Positions 40,602 through 48,006 of a DNA stretch of 64,000 bases are shown here, in pieces. The notes beneath the pieces are model-generated. The model made no database searches, was not told where the DNA came from, and saw nothing but the letters and a program-made list of their open reading frames with translations. This DNA comes from Kutzneria sp. CA-103260 (GTDB lineage Bacteria; Actinomycetota; Actinomycetes; Mycobacteriales; Pseudonocardiaceae). The stretch lies in the NCBI RefSeq assembly GCF_018263855.1, contig NZ_CP073318.1, forward strand, positions 10,788,001 through 10,852,000. The letters are read 5' to 3'. The stretch's first letter is position 1. Each line of letters starts with the position of its first letter. The position numbers and the translations under genes were made by a program.

Positions 40602-41393
40602 TCAGCGACCGAACTGACGCAAGACCTCGGTGATGGTCCGGGCGGCGGCCAGCAGCGCCGACACCACCTGCCGCTCGTGGTCGGCGTCCAGTCGGCCCAG
40701 CGGCACCGAGCAGCTCATCGCGTCGATCACCGGGTTGCGGTAGGGCAGCGCGACGGCGAAGCAGCCGAGGCCGGGAGTGTTCTCCTCGCGCTCGTGGGCG
40801 TACCCCTCGGCGTGGAAGCGGGCCAGCTGGGCGTGCAGTTCGGCCCGGTCGGTCACGGTGTTCGGGGTCAGCGCCTCCAGCCGCTCCGGCAGCAGCCCGT
40901 CCACCTCGGCCCGGCTGCGCTCGGCCAGGATCGCCTTGCCCAGCGAGGTGGCGTGGGCCGGCAGCCGGCGGCCGACGCGGGACACCACGCGCAGGTGGTG
41001 CTCCGACTCGCGGCTGGCCAGGTAGACCACGTCGGCGCCGTCCAGGCGGGCCAGGTGCACGGTCTCGTTGATCTGCTGGCGCACCTGCTCCATCACCCGG
41101 ATGGCGGTGCGCACGACCGGGTCGTGGTCCAGGTACGACGTGCCGACCAGCAGCGCCCGCACACCGATGCCGTAGCTGCCGCGCTGCGGGTCCACCTCCA
41201 CCCAGCCCCGGCTGACCAGCGTCTGGAGCAGCATGTACAGGCTGGACTTGGGGTAGCTGAGCTCCTTGTGCAGCTCGGTGAGCGTGAGCTGGCGCTCCGA
41301 GCGGGACATGACCTCCAGCAGCTCCACGGTTCGATCCGCGGATTTCACCGCTGCCGGCCTGGTGGGGGCCGCGTTGTCGACTGCCTCTGACAT
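40602..41393 (-). CDS. IclR-family transcriptional regulator (263 aa)
   Basis: N-terminal winged helix (ELLEVMSRSERQLTLTELHK ... SKSSLYMLLQTL-type recognition region) and the C-terminal IclR effector domain from about residue 90 (RQQINETVHLARLDGADVVYLA; PAHATSLGKAILAE; AVALPYRNPVIDAMSCSVP). It lies between, and is transcribed away from, the glucarate dehydratase operon and in line with udh, so it is the probable pathway regulator; the ligand may be a uronate or 5-dehydro-4-deoxyglucarate. ATG at 41393. Confidence 0.93.
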   Translation of the reverse strand: MSEAVDNAAPTRPAAVKSADRTVELLEVMSRSERQLTLTELHKELSYPKSSLYMLLQTLVSRGWVEVDPQRGSYGIGVRALLVGTSYLDHDPVVRTAIRVMEQVRQQINETVHLARLDGADVVYLASRESEHHLRVVSRVGRRLPAHATSLGKAILAERSRAEVDGLLPERLEALTPNTVTDRAELHAQLARFHAEGYAHEREENTPGLGCFAVALPYRNPVIDAMSCSVPLGRLDADHERQVVSALLAAARTITEVLRQFGR

Positions 41394-41412
41394 CTGATCG
41401 GCCTCCAGGACC

Positions 41413-41442
41413 TTGACACACGGTGGTTCTGATTCTTACAGT
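41413..41442 (+). promoter_or_regulatory. Candidate sigma-70-type promoter in iclR-kdgD gap
   Basis: TTGACA (41413-41418), an 18-bp spacer, and TACAGT (41437-41442) point rightward. Transcription would begin near 41449 and run into the leader ORF and hairpin described below. Confidence 0.5.
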
Positions 41443-41503
41443 CCGTGCCAACGTTCACAAGTACGACCGGCATTCAGATACGTGAACCACGAGGAGAGGG
41501 TCA

Positions 41504-41584
41504 ATGGCAGCCCCGATCTCCAGGTCGACGGCCCGCCGGGCCGCGCCAGGGGTCGCGGACGCGGCCAGGGCCCCATCCCCGTGA
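41504..41584 (+). CDS. Possible 26-residue leader ORF
   Basis: An ATG at 41504 follows GGAGAGGG at ideal spacing and reads MAAPISRSTARRAAPGVADA, then six more residues to TGA. It matches nothing I know. It lies between the promoter at 41413 and the strong hairpin at 41657 and could be a leader peptide, the head of a decayed gene, or chance. The rest of the 400-bp gap between iclR and the dehydratase gene holds only the hairpin and the operator. Confidence 0.3.
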   Translation: MAAPISRSTARRAAPGVADAARAPSP

Positions 41585-41656
41585 TGGATCACCTGATGGC
41601 GGTCCCGACAGGCGTGGGCTCGACGGCTAACGGCGGCGGTGTCGTTGAGTCCCACA

Positions 41657-41693
41657 ACCCGCGAGGCGGTGCCCGACGCACCGCCTCGCGGGT
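41657..41693 (+). terminator. Strong hairpin in the leader of the glucarate operon
   Basis: A perfect 16-bp stem (41657-41672 with 41678-41693) and 5-nt loop, about 100 bp before the dehydratase ATG. It can end the transcript from 41449 or act as an attenuator. Confidence 0.75.
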
Positions 41694-41731
41694 ACCCACC
41701 CTTGGGGTCAGGGGCAGACCGCGTCCTGGCG

Positions 41732-41745
41732 TGTAAACGTTTTCG
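41732..41745. promoter_or_regulatory. cre-like operator before the glucarate operon
   Basis: TGTAAACGTTTTCG shares the AAACGTTT centre with the operator before udh and matches it at 12 of 14 bases in reverse complement; 50 bp before the dehydratase start. Confidence 0.6.
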
Positions 41746-41794
41746 CGAGCAACGATCGTCACGGATGCCGGCACAGGGCGCAGAGAGGTCTGGA

Positions 41795-42700
41795 ATGCAA
41801 CTGGATGGAGTGCTGTTCTTCCCGGTGACCCCGTTCACCCCGGACGGGGAGGTCGCGGAGGACGTGCTGGCCGAGCACGTCAAGCACGGCGTCGCCGCCG
41901 GACCCGGCGGCGTGTTCGTGGCCTGCGGCACCGGTGAGTTCCACGCCCTGGAGCCCGACGAGTTCGAGCGCGCGGTGCGCGTCGCCGTCGAGGCCACCGC
42001 CGGCCGGGTGCCGGTGTTCGCCGGCGCCGGCGGCTCCGCCCCGCTGGCCCGCAAGTTCGCCGCCGCCGCCAAGCGCGCCGGCGCCGACGGCCTCCTGCTG
42101 CTGCCCCCGTACCTGGTCGGCTGCCCGGCCGGCGGGGTCGCCCGCTACGTCGCCGAGGTGGTCAACTCCACCGACCTGCCGGTGATCGTCTACCAGCGCA
42201 ACAACGCCGTGTTCACGCCGGAGGCCGCGGTCGAGGTGGCCAAACTGCCCAACGTGATCGGCTTCAAGGACGGCCTCGGCGACCTGGACCTGATGCAGCG
42301 CATCGTGCTGTCGGTGCGGGAGAGCGTGGACAAGCCGTTCCAGTTCTTCAACGGCCTGCCCACGGCCGAGATGACCGTGCCGGCCTACCGGGGCATCGGC
42401 GTCGAGCTCTACAGCTCCGCGGTGTTCTGCTTCGCGCCGGAGATCTCGCTGGCGTTCTACCACGCCGTCACGGCCGGCGACACCGAGCGGGTCAACGCCC
42501 TGCTGCACGGCTTCTACAAGCCGCTGGTCGAGCTACGCGACAAGGTGCCGGGCTACGCGGTGTCCCTGGTCAAGGCGGCCGTCGTGCGCGGTGGGCTGGA
42601 CGTGGGCGGCGTGCGGGCCCCGCTGCTGGACCCGACCGAGGAGCACCTGGCCGAGCTGGACCGGATCATCGACGCCGGACGGAAGCTGATCGCCTCATGA
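41795..42700 (+). CDS. kdgD: 5-dehydro-4-deoxyglucarate dehydratase (301 aa)
   Basis: DapA/NAL-superfamily class I lyase that dehydrates and decarboxylates 5-dehydro-4-deoxy-D-glucarate to 2-oxoglutarate semialdehyde. LDGVLFFPVTPFTPDGEV starts the barrel; FVACGTGEFHALEPDEF carries the GxxGE variant typical of KdgD; Tyr in PVIVYQRNN and Schiff-base Lys158 in VIGFKDGLGDLD complete the site. ATG at 41795 is preceded by AGAGAGG; a longer in-frame start at 41765 is possible. The stop overlaps the glucarate dehydratase ATG (ATGA). Confidence 0.93.
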   Translation: MQLDGVLFFPVTPFTPDGEVAEDVLAEHVKHGVAAGPGGVFVACGTGEFHALEPDEFERAVRVAVEATAGRVPVFAGAGGSAPLARKFAAAAKRAGADGLLLLPPYLVGCPAGGVARYVAEVVNSTDLPVIVYQRNNAVFTPEAAVEVAKLPNVIGFKDGLGDLDLMQRIVLSVRESVDKPFQFFNGLPTAEMTVPAYRGIGVELYSSAVFCFAPEISLAFYHAVTAGDTERVNALLHGFYKPLVELRDKVPGYAVSLVKAAVVRGGLDVGGVRAPLLDPTEEHLAELDRIIDAGRKLIAS

Positions 42701-43956
42701 GGATCACCGAGATCGTCCTGACCCCGATCGCCTTCCGCGATCCGCCGCTGCTGAACTCCGTCGGCGTGCACGAGCCGCTGGCCCTGCGCACGATCGTCGA
42801 GATCCACACCGACGAGGGTGTCAGCGGTCTCGGCGAGACCTACGGCGACGCCGGGCACCTGGAGCGCACCCGCAAGGTCGTGCCGTCCCTGATCGGACTG
42901 GACGTCTACGACCTCAACGGCATGCACGCGGCGATCGCCGCGGCGCTGGGCGGCGTGATCGGCTCCGACCAGCACGGCCTGACCGGCCAGATGTCCAGCA
43001 TCGGCACCGTGGACCGGGTCTTCTCCCCGTTCGAGGTGGCCTGCCTGGACATCCAGGGCAAGCACCAGGACCGGCCGGTCGTGGACCTGCTGGGCGGCAA
43101 GGTCCGTGACGCCGTGCCGTACAGCGCCTACCTGTTCTACAAGTGGGCCGGCCACCCCGGTCAGGAGCCCGACGAGTGGGGCGAGGCCCTGGACCCGGCC
43201 GGCGTGGTGGCCCAGGCCCGCAAGCTGATCGACGAGTACGGCTTCGGCTCGATCAAGCTCAAGGGCGGAGTCTTCCCGCCGGAGCAGGAGATCGAGGCCA
43301 TCCGCGCGCTGCGCGAGGCGTTCCCGGACCACCCGCTGCGGCTGGACCCGAACGCGGTGTGGACGCCGGACACCTCGGTCAAGGTGGCCGAGCAGCTCGA
43401 CGGCGTGCTGGAGTACCTCGAAGACCCGACGGCGGACATCGAGGGCATGGCCGAGGTGGCCGCCCGGGTGGAGATCCCGTTGGCCACCAACATGTGTGTG
43501 GTGTCCTTCGACCACCTGGCTCCCGCGGTCCGGCAGAACGCCATCCAGGTGCTGCTGTCCGACCACCACTACTGGGGCGGGCTCACCCGGTCCCGCAGCC
43601 TGGCGCTGCTGTGCGAGACCTTCGGCATCGGGCTGTCCATGCACTCCAACTCGCACCTGGGCATCAGCCTGGCCGCGATGACCCACCTGGCCGCCGCCAC
43701 CCCGAACCTGCGCTACGCCTGTGACACGCACTACCCGTGGAACGCCGTCGACGACGTCGTGAAGCCGGGCGCACTGTCCTTCGTGGACGGTGCGGTGCCC
43801 GTGCCGAGCGGGCCCGGCCTGGGGGTCGAGCTCGATCGGGACGCGCTGGCCGTGGCGCACCAACGTTTCCTGGACACCGACATCCGCTCCCGTGACGACA
43901 CGGGTTACATGCGGCGGGTCGATCCGTCGTACGAGAGGAAGAACCCCCGGTGGTGA
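42697..43956 (+). CDS. gudD: Glucarate dehydratase, enolase superfamily (419 aa)
   Basis: Mandelate-racemase-type dehydratase converting D-glucarate to 5-dehydro-4-deoxy-D-glucarate. The KxK pair is Lys187-Leu-Lys189 (SIKLKGGVFPP); metal acids lie in LRLDPNAVW, LEYLEDPTAD and SFDHLAP; the catalytic His316 is in SMHSNSHLGISLAAM. These match glucarate dehydratases rather than galactarate or mandelate enzymes. It is coupled by ATGA to kdgD and overlaps the next gene by a few bases, forming a three-gene operon. Confidence 0.94.
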   Translation: MRITEIVLTPIAFRDPPLLNSVGVHEPLALRTIVEIHTDEGVSGLGETYGDAGHLERTRKVVPSLIGLDVYDLNGMHAAIAAALGGVIGSDQHGLTGQMSSIGTVDRVFSPFEVACLDIQGKHQDRPVVDLLGGKVRDAVPYSAYLFYKWAGHPGQEPDEWGEALDPAGVVAQARKLIDEYGFGSIKLKGGVFPPEQEIEAIRALREAFPDHPLRLDPNAVWTPDTSVKVAEQLDGVLEYLEDPTADIEGMAEVAARVEIPLATNMCVVSFDHLAPAVRQNAIQVLLSDHHYWGGLTRSRSLALLCETFGIGLSMHSNSHLGISLAAMTHLAAATPNLRYACDTHYPWNAVDDVVKPGALSFVDGAVPVPSGPGLGVELDRDALAVAHQRFLDTDIRSRDDTGYMRRVDPSYERKNPRW

Positions 43957-45089
43957 CCACGCTCGCCCACGCCTACCCGTGGGACCTGGTCGGTGACGAG
44001 GCCGCGGCCGAGCGGATCGCCGGCCTCGGTGTCGGCGCGGTCGCCCTGGCGGCGTCGTACCACACCACGCGGGCTGCCACCCCGCTGCACCCGCGGCACC
44101 GGATGATCGACGCCCGGCACGCGGCTTTGTACGTGCCGGTGCGGCCGGAAGCGTGGCAGGGCAAGCGACTTGTGCCGGCCGCACCGTCCTGGGTGGACGG
44201 TGACTCGTTCGGCGCGGCGGCGGAGAAGCTGCGCGCGGTGGGCCTGCCGGTGCACGCCTGGACCGTGCTCACGCACTCCAGCCGGCTCGGGGATGCGAAC
44301 CCGGATCTGACTGTGCAGAACGCCTTCGGCGACCGCTACCCGTACGCCCTGTGTCCGGCGCAGGCGGATGTCGTGGAGTACTGCGAAACCCTGGTTGACG
44401 AGATTGTCCACAGTGGACCGTTGGACGGTGTGGTGCTGGAGGCCTGCGGGCCACTGGGCTTCATGCACGGCGGGCACCACGAGAAGACCGACGGCACCGA
44501 CTGGTCGCCGGCGCAGCAGCAGCTGTTGTCCCTGTGCTTCTGCGTTGCCTGCGTCGGTCTTTACGGCGACGCCGGCATCGACGTGGTGCAGCTCCGGCAG
44601 GCCGTGAAGGCCGGGGTCGACGGCCGGGCCGAGAGCGTCCGCGCGGCGCTGGGGGAGCAGCTGGCCGACGCCGTCTCCGGTGTGCGGACCGGGCTTTCCC
44701 GTGGCCTGCGGCAGCTTCTGGTGGGTCGCGTGCGCGAGGCGCTGCCGGACGCGAAGATCGTCGCGCACGCCGCGGCCGACGAGTGGGCCACCGGCCCGTT
44801 CGCCACCGTGGCCGGCGGGGTCGACGCCGACGTGGACACCCTGACCTTCACCGCCTGGCCGGGGCCCGACGCCGCCCTGCCGGTGCTGAAGGCGCTACAG
44901 GGCATCACCGACAAGGCGCTCGCCGCGTACGTGCTGGCGCTGCCGCCCCGCCCCGTGGACGGCGCGGCGCTGGCCGCCGAATGGCAGCAGTACATCGACG
45001 CCGGCGCGTCCGAACTGCACGTGTACCACCCCGGGCTGGCCTCCCAGGGCCGGCTGGACGCGATCAAGGACGCGCTCGGCCGGCTGTGA
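43950..45089 (+). CDS. Uncharacterised protein of the glucarate operon, TIM-barrel-like (379 aa)
   Basis: I do not recognise a named family. Visible features: an early AHAYPWDLVGDEAAAERIAG helix-strand, repeating strand-helix units with polar ends (ALYVPVRPEAW; VHAWTVLTHSS), DGVVLEACGPLGFMHGGHHEK with clustered His/Glu, a cysteine-rich SLCFCVACVGLYGD, and a final Ala-rich helix pair. This resembles a glycosidase- or isomerase-like barrel. It starts with GTG at 43950 (or 43953, giving GTGA overlap with gudD), so it is translationally coupled to the pathway. Lactone opening or a glycosidase step on uronate oligomers are guesses only. Confidence 0.75.
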   Translation: MVTTLAHAYPWDLVGDEAAAERIAGLGVGAVALAASYHTTRAATPLHPRHRMIDARHAALYVPVRPEAWQGKRLVPAAPSWVDGDSFGAAAEKLRAVGLPVHAWTVLTHSSRLGDANPDLTVQNAFGDRYPYALCPAQADVVEYCETLVDEIVHSGPLDGVVLEACGPLGFMHGGHHEKTDGTDWSPAQQQLLSLCFCVACVGLYGDAGIDVVQLRQAVKAGVDGRAESVRAALGEQLADAVSGVRTGLSRGLRQLLVGRVREALPDAKIVAHAAADEWATGPFATVAGGVDADVDTLTFTAWPGPDAALPVLKALQGITDKALAAYVLALPPRPVDGAALAAEWQQYIDAGASELHVYHPGLASQGRLDAIKDALGRL

Positions 45090-45097
45090 CAAGCTCC

Positions 45098-45131
45098 CCG
45101 GTGGTCGCCGATATTGCTCGGCGGCCACCGG
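45098..45131 (+). terminator. Terminator of the glucarate operon
   Basis: A 13-bp stem (45098-45110 with 45119-45131) with one wobble pair and an 8-nt AT-rich loop, 8 bases after the stop. Confidence 0.75.
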
Positions 45132-45166
45132 GCGGCAGTATCATGAGCTGTCTGGGAGGTGACCAC

Positions 45167-45754
45167 ATGTCCGCTTCGGTCTCGTTCGACCCGCTCGTCG
45201 AGCTCGCCGGCATGTGGACGACGGAGCTGGCCGAGCGCTACCTCCCCGACCCCGGGCTGTTGCCGAGCAAGTACGAGTGCGTCGACGGGAACCTGATCTT
45301 GAGCCCGTACGAGGCGGGGCCGAACGTGTACGCCGCCGACGAGCTACGCGGCCTGTTCAAGACGCCGGCCCGGCAGGTCGGCCTGCGCGTCTACACGACC
45401 GTCAACCTTCAGATGACCGCGCAGCGGTGGATCCAGCCCGACATCACGGTGATGCGCTCGCCGGTGATGAGCACCTGGGCCCAGGCCGCCGACGCCGTCG
45501 TGGTGGGGGAGTTCGTGTCGCCCTCGTCCCGGCAGCGCGACCGGCTGGACAAGCCGGCCATGTGCGCCCGCGAGGGCATCCCGTACTACCTGCGGGGCGA
45601 GGTCGACCTGCGCACCGAGACCGCCACCCTGTGGTTCTACCGGCTGGCCGACGGCGAGTACCAGGAGGTCGCCGTGGCCCACACCGGCGGCACCTTCGAG
45701 ATCGCCGAGCCGTTCCCGGTCGCCTTCGACCCGATCCAGCTGCTGGATCTCTAA
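45167..45754 (+). CDS. Uma2-family (DUF820) putative endonuclease-fold protein (195 aa)
   Basis: PD-(D/E)xK-fold family common in actinomycetes and cyanobacteria. Landmarks in order: KYECVDGNLILSPYEAGPN (the Glu of strand 1 replaced by a polar stretch), RWIQPDITVMR (PDI/V motif, catalytic Asp), and VVVGEFVSPSSRQRDRLDKPAMC (ExxSP-S with the E of ExK), then AREGIPYYLRGEVDL. The cellular role of Uma2 proteins is unknown. ATG at 45167 has GGGAGG 7 bases upstream. It overlaps the convergent membrane gene by 4 bp. Confidence 0.88.
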   Translation: MSASVSFDPLVELAGMWTTELAERYLPDPGLLPSKYECVDGNLILSPYEAGPNVYAADELRGLFKTPARQVGLRVYTTVNLQMTAQRWIQPDITVMRSPVMSTWAQAADAVVVGEFVSPSSRQRDRLDKPAMCAREGIPYYLRGEVDLRTETATLWFYRLADGEYQEVAVAHTGGTFEIAEPFPVAFDPIQLLDL

Positions 45755-46236
45755 ACAGTCGCCCGCAGCTTCACGGCCCGCTGCTGGGTGATGAAGCGCT
45801 GGATGCCCAGGGTCACCGCCAGGTAGAGCACGATCGTCGACGAGCCGAGGCCGGCCGGCGCGCCCTGCCGCTCGGACAGGTAGTCGATGCCGAAGTGCAG
45901 GCCGACGGCGACCAGCCAGAGCACCAGCGTCAGCCAGGTCCCCTGCCGCCAGACGTCCTCGTCCTTGATCCAGAGCTTCGTGGTGTACGCCCGGAGCGTG
46001 CCGAACACCGCACCCGACACCAGGCCGGCGAGCAGCAACAGCACCACGATGGTCGTCGGCGGGTGGTTGGACACCACCGGATAGGCCTGGATGACTCCCA
46101 CCACCAGCAGGATCACCGTCAGCCGCAGTGCGCCGTCCTCGCGCACCCGGCGGGGCTGGAGCTGGCGGTAGAGCAGCAGGGCCAGGACCGCGAGGCCGAT
46201 CACCACGTTCACACCGACGGTCACGCCCGGGATCAT
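45751..46236 (-). CDS. Membrane protein, DUF1453/CcdC-like (161 aa)
   Basis: Five hydrophobic segments: NVVIGLAVLALLLYRQL, LTVILLVVGVIQAYPVV, TTIVVLLLLAGLVSGAVFGT, TWLTLVLWLVAVGLHFGI and STIVLYLAVTLGIQRFI. The RALTTxLW-like loop (LRAYTTKLWIKDEDVWRQG) between helices 3 and 4 is characteristic of the CcdC/DUF1453 group. The function is unknown. ATG at 46236 is the first start that makes a membrane-only protein; the gap to the divergent lipoprotein gene is 74 bp. Confidence 0.8.
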   Translation of the reverse strand: MIPGVTVGVNVVIGLAVLALLLYRQLQPRRVREDGALRLTVILLVVGVIQAYPVVSNHPPTTIVVLLLLAGLVSGAVFGTLRAYTTKLWIKDEDVWRQGTWLTLVLWLVAVGLHFGIDYLSERQGAPAGLGSSTIVLYLAVTLGIQRFITQQRAVKLRATV

Positions 46237-46310
46237 CGCCGCCCGACAGCCTCGACGCCATCCGATTTGGGGGATGCAACCCAACGAGGTGGTCACTCCG
46301 TCCAACCGGC

Positions 46311-46748
46311 ATGAAGGTACTGACCACGGTGGTTGGCGCGGGCGCGCTGGTGTTGGCGATAAGCGCCTGCGGCCAGACCCAGACGACGACCCAGCCCGGC
46401 AGTACCGGGAACGGCATCGCCCCGGCCGGCCAGGGCGGCAGCCTGCGTGACGTGCCCGCCGCCCAGATCGACTCCTCCCACCTGCCCGCCGGCTATCCCG
46501 CCCGCGTCCAGCTGGACGACAACGGCGCCGTGCTGACCGTCCAGGGCGAGGAGGGCGGGTGCGAGCACTCGTCGGCCGAGCTGAGCGCCCAGGACGCCAC
46601 GTCCGTGCACGTGCTGCTGACACGCAACCTCGCCGACACCAATCGGGTCTGCACCAAGGAGCTGCGGCTGACGCAGCTGACCGTGCAGCTGGACAAGCCA
46701 CTCGCCGACCGCAAGGTTGTGCTGGAACAGAGGACGGTGCGGTCATGA
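46311..46748 (+). CDS. Lipoprotein, paralogue 1 (145 aa)
   Basis: Lipoprotein signal MKVLTTVVGAGALVLAISAC with Cys20, then a Thr/Gly-rich linker and a beta-rich domain of about 95 residues: PARVQLDDNGAVLTVQGEEGGCEHSSAELSA-like strand pairs, and a second cysteine in NRVCTKELRLTQLT, likely disulfide-bonded. It ends ATGA-coupled to the next gene, whose C-terminal domain has the same two-cysteine layout. No known function. Confidence 0.85.
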   Translation: MKVLTTVVGAGALVLAISACGQTQTTTQPGSTGNGIAPAGQGGSLRDVPAAQIDSSHLPAGYPARVQLDDNGAVLTVQGEEGGCEHSSAELSAQDATSVHVLLTRNLADTNRVCTKELRLTQLTVQLDKPLADRKVVLEQRTVRS

Positions 46749-47341
46749 CAGAGCCAACCTCCGGGCGCCTGGCCGGCTCGCCCCAGCCGGCCGGGCGCCG
46801 CCCCTACCTCAGAAGACTGCTCGGCGTCGGCCTCGCGGGCGCCGGGCTGGTGGCGTTCGCCGCGTGCGGGTCCGTCGCCACCACCAACACCGCTGCCTCC
46901 GCGCCGGCCGGCTCCTCTTCACCGACCGCCACCACGACGACGACACCGTCGCCCACGACCACCTCCGGCGCGATCCCGCCGTCGGCACCGACCTCGACGC
47001 CCCCGCCGCCTGACTCGCCGCCCGTGCAGGCCACCGGACCGACCGTGCCGCCGAGCCAGGTCAACTACTCCGCCGCCCCCGAGAACGTGCCGCAGACCGT
47101 GTGGCAGCAGGACGGCGGCAAGACGCTGGTGGTGATGGCCGAGCAGGGCGGCTGCGTGAAGGTGAACGCCCAGGTCACCAAGCAGACCGCCGACGAGGTC
47201 GACATCACCGTGCTCAGCGTCGCCGAGATGCACCGGGTTTGTCCGCTCTACGTCAGGAACATCCCCATCGCGGCCCATCTCGATGCGCCACTCGGCGGAA
47301 GGTTGGTCGTGCTGACCACTCAGACGGGGACGCAACACTAG
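46745..47341 (+). CDS. Lipoprotein, paralogue 2 (198 aa)
   Basis: A cytoplasmic Arg-rich lead (PYLRRLLGVG), hydrophobic LAGAGLVAFAAC with lipobox Cys41, a long Ser/Thr/Pro spacer (about 45-105) suited to crossing the peptidoglycan, then a domain like that of the upstream gene: KTLVVMAEQGGCVKVNAQV, TADEVDITVLSVAE, HRVCPLYVRNIPIAAHLDAP. It starts inside the upstream stop (ATGA). The pair looks like a tandem duplication with a spacer added to the second copy. Confidence 0.85.
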   Translation: MTEPTSGRLAGSPQPAGRRPYLRRLLGVGLAGAGLVAFAACGSVATTNTAASAPAGSSSPTATTTTTPSPTTTSGAIPPSAPTSTPPPPDSPPVQATGPTVPPSQVNYSAAPENVPQTVWQQDGGKTLVVMAEQGGCVKVNAQVTKQTADEVDITVLSVAEMHRVCPLYVRNIPIAAHLDAPLGGRLVVLTTQTGTQH

Positions 47342-47360
47342 CCACACCGCCGCCGAATAT

Positions 47361-47411
47361 CCTCGTGCGGTCCCTGCCCGGCGGCAGGGGTCGGACAGGG
47401 ACCGCACGAGG
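47361..47411 (+). terminator. 16-bp inverted repeat between lipoprotein and membrane genes
   Basis: Perfect 16-bp arms (47361-47376 and 47396-47411) with a 19-nt loop, 20 bases after the lipoprotein stop and 23 bases before the next ATG. A terminator is likely; a leader element for the following gene is possible. Confidence 0.65.
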
Positions 47412-47433
47412 ACCCCAACTCGGAGGCCAGGCG

Positions 47434-48006
47434 ATGGCGCGCTTGCTCGGATGTCTGCTGCTGTGCGGCATGGCGGTGGTCGCCGTCCTCCGGCCCGTCT
47501 CCTCCGCCGCCGAGGCTGTGGTGCTCGGCGCGCTGATTGCCTGCCACCTGGCGGCTTTCCTGTTTGGGAAGCCGCACATCTCCGCGCTGGCAATGGGATT
47601 CGCCGCTTCGCTGCTGTGGCTCGACCTGGTCGTGGTGCTGCCGCCAGTGCCGTCATCCATTGGCCTGGCCGTGGTTTTCGCCGCTGCCGGTGCTCTTGGC
47701 ACGTTGTGGATCACGCGGCGGCCGCTCCTGAGCCTGCACACCGCCGCCACCGCCGCGCTGTGCATCTCCGCCTTCGCGTGGCTGCTGCTGACCCACGGCC
47801 CCGCTCGCTTCGTGCCGGCCATCGCCGGGCCGAATCCGTTGGCACAGAGCCGGATCGAGACCCCCGACGGCTACTACTGGTTGCTGCTCATCGGCGCGGT
47901 GCTATCCCTTGCCCAGTGCGGCATCCAGCTCGTCGAACAGCGCCGTCGGCAGCGCGGTGCCGTGTCGGTCGGCGAGAACCGTCCAGTAGCGCCGGCCCAG
48001 TTCTGA
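47434..48006 (+). CDS. Small integral membrane protein, unknown (190 aa)
   Basis: Five to six hydrophobic helices: LLGCLLLCGMAVVAVL, AAEAVVLGALIACHLAAFLF, ALAMGFAASLLWLDLVVVLP, SSIGLAVVFAAAGALGTLWI, TAATAALCISAFAWLLL, and YYWLLLIGAVLSLAQCGIQL, then a basic tail. No family recognised. GGAGG lies 9 bases before ATG. Its last 105 bases overlap the convergent nucleotidyltransferase gene, unusually long; the last helix and tail lie in that overlap. Confidence 0.65.
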   Translation: MARLLGCLLLCGMAVVAVLRPVSSAAEAVVLGALIACHLAAFLFGKPHISALAMGFAASLLWLDLVVVLPPVPSSIGLAVVFAAAGALGTLWITRRPLLSLHTAATAALCISAFAWLLLTHGPARFVPAIAGPNPLAQSRIETPDGYYWLLLIGAVLSLAQCGIQLVEQRRRQRGAVSVGENRPVAPAQF

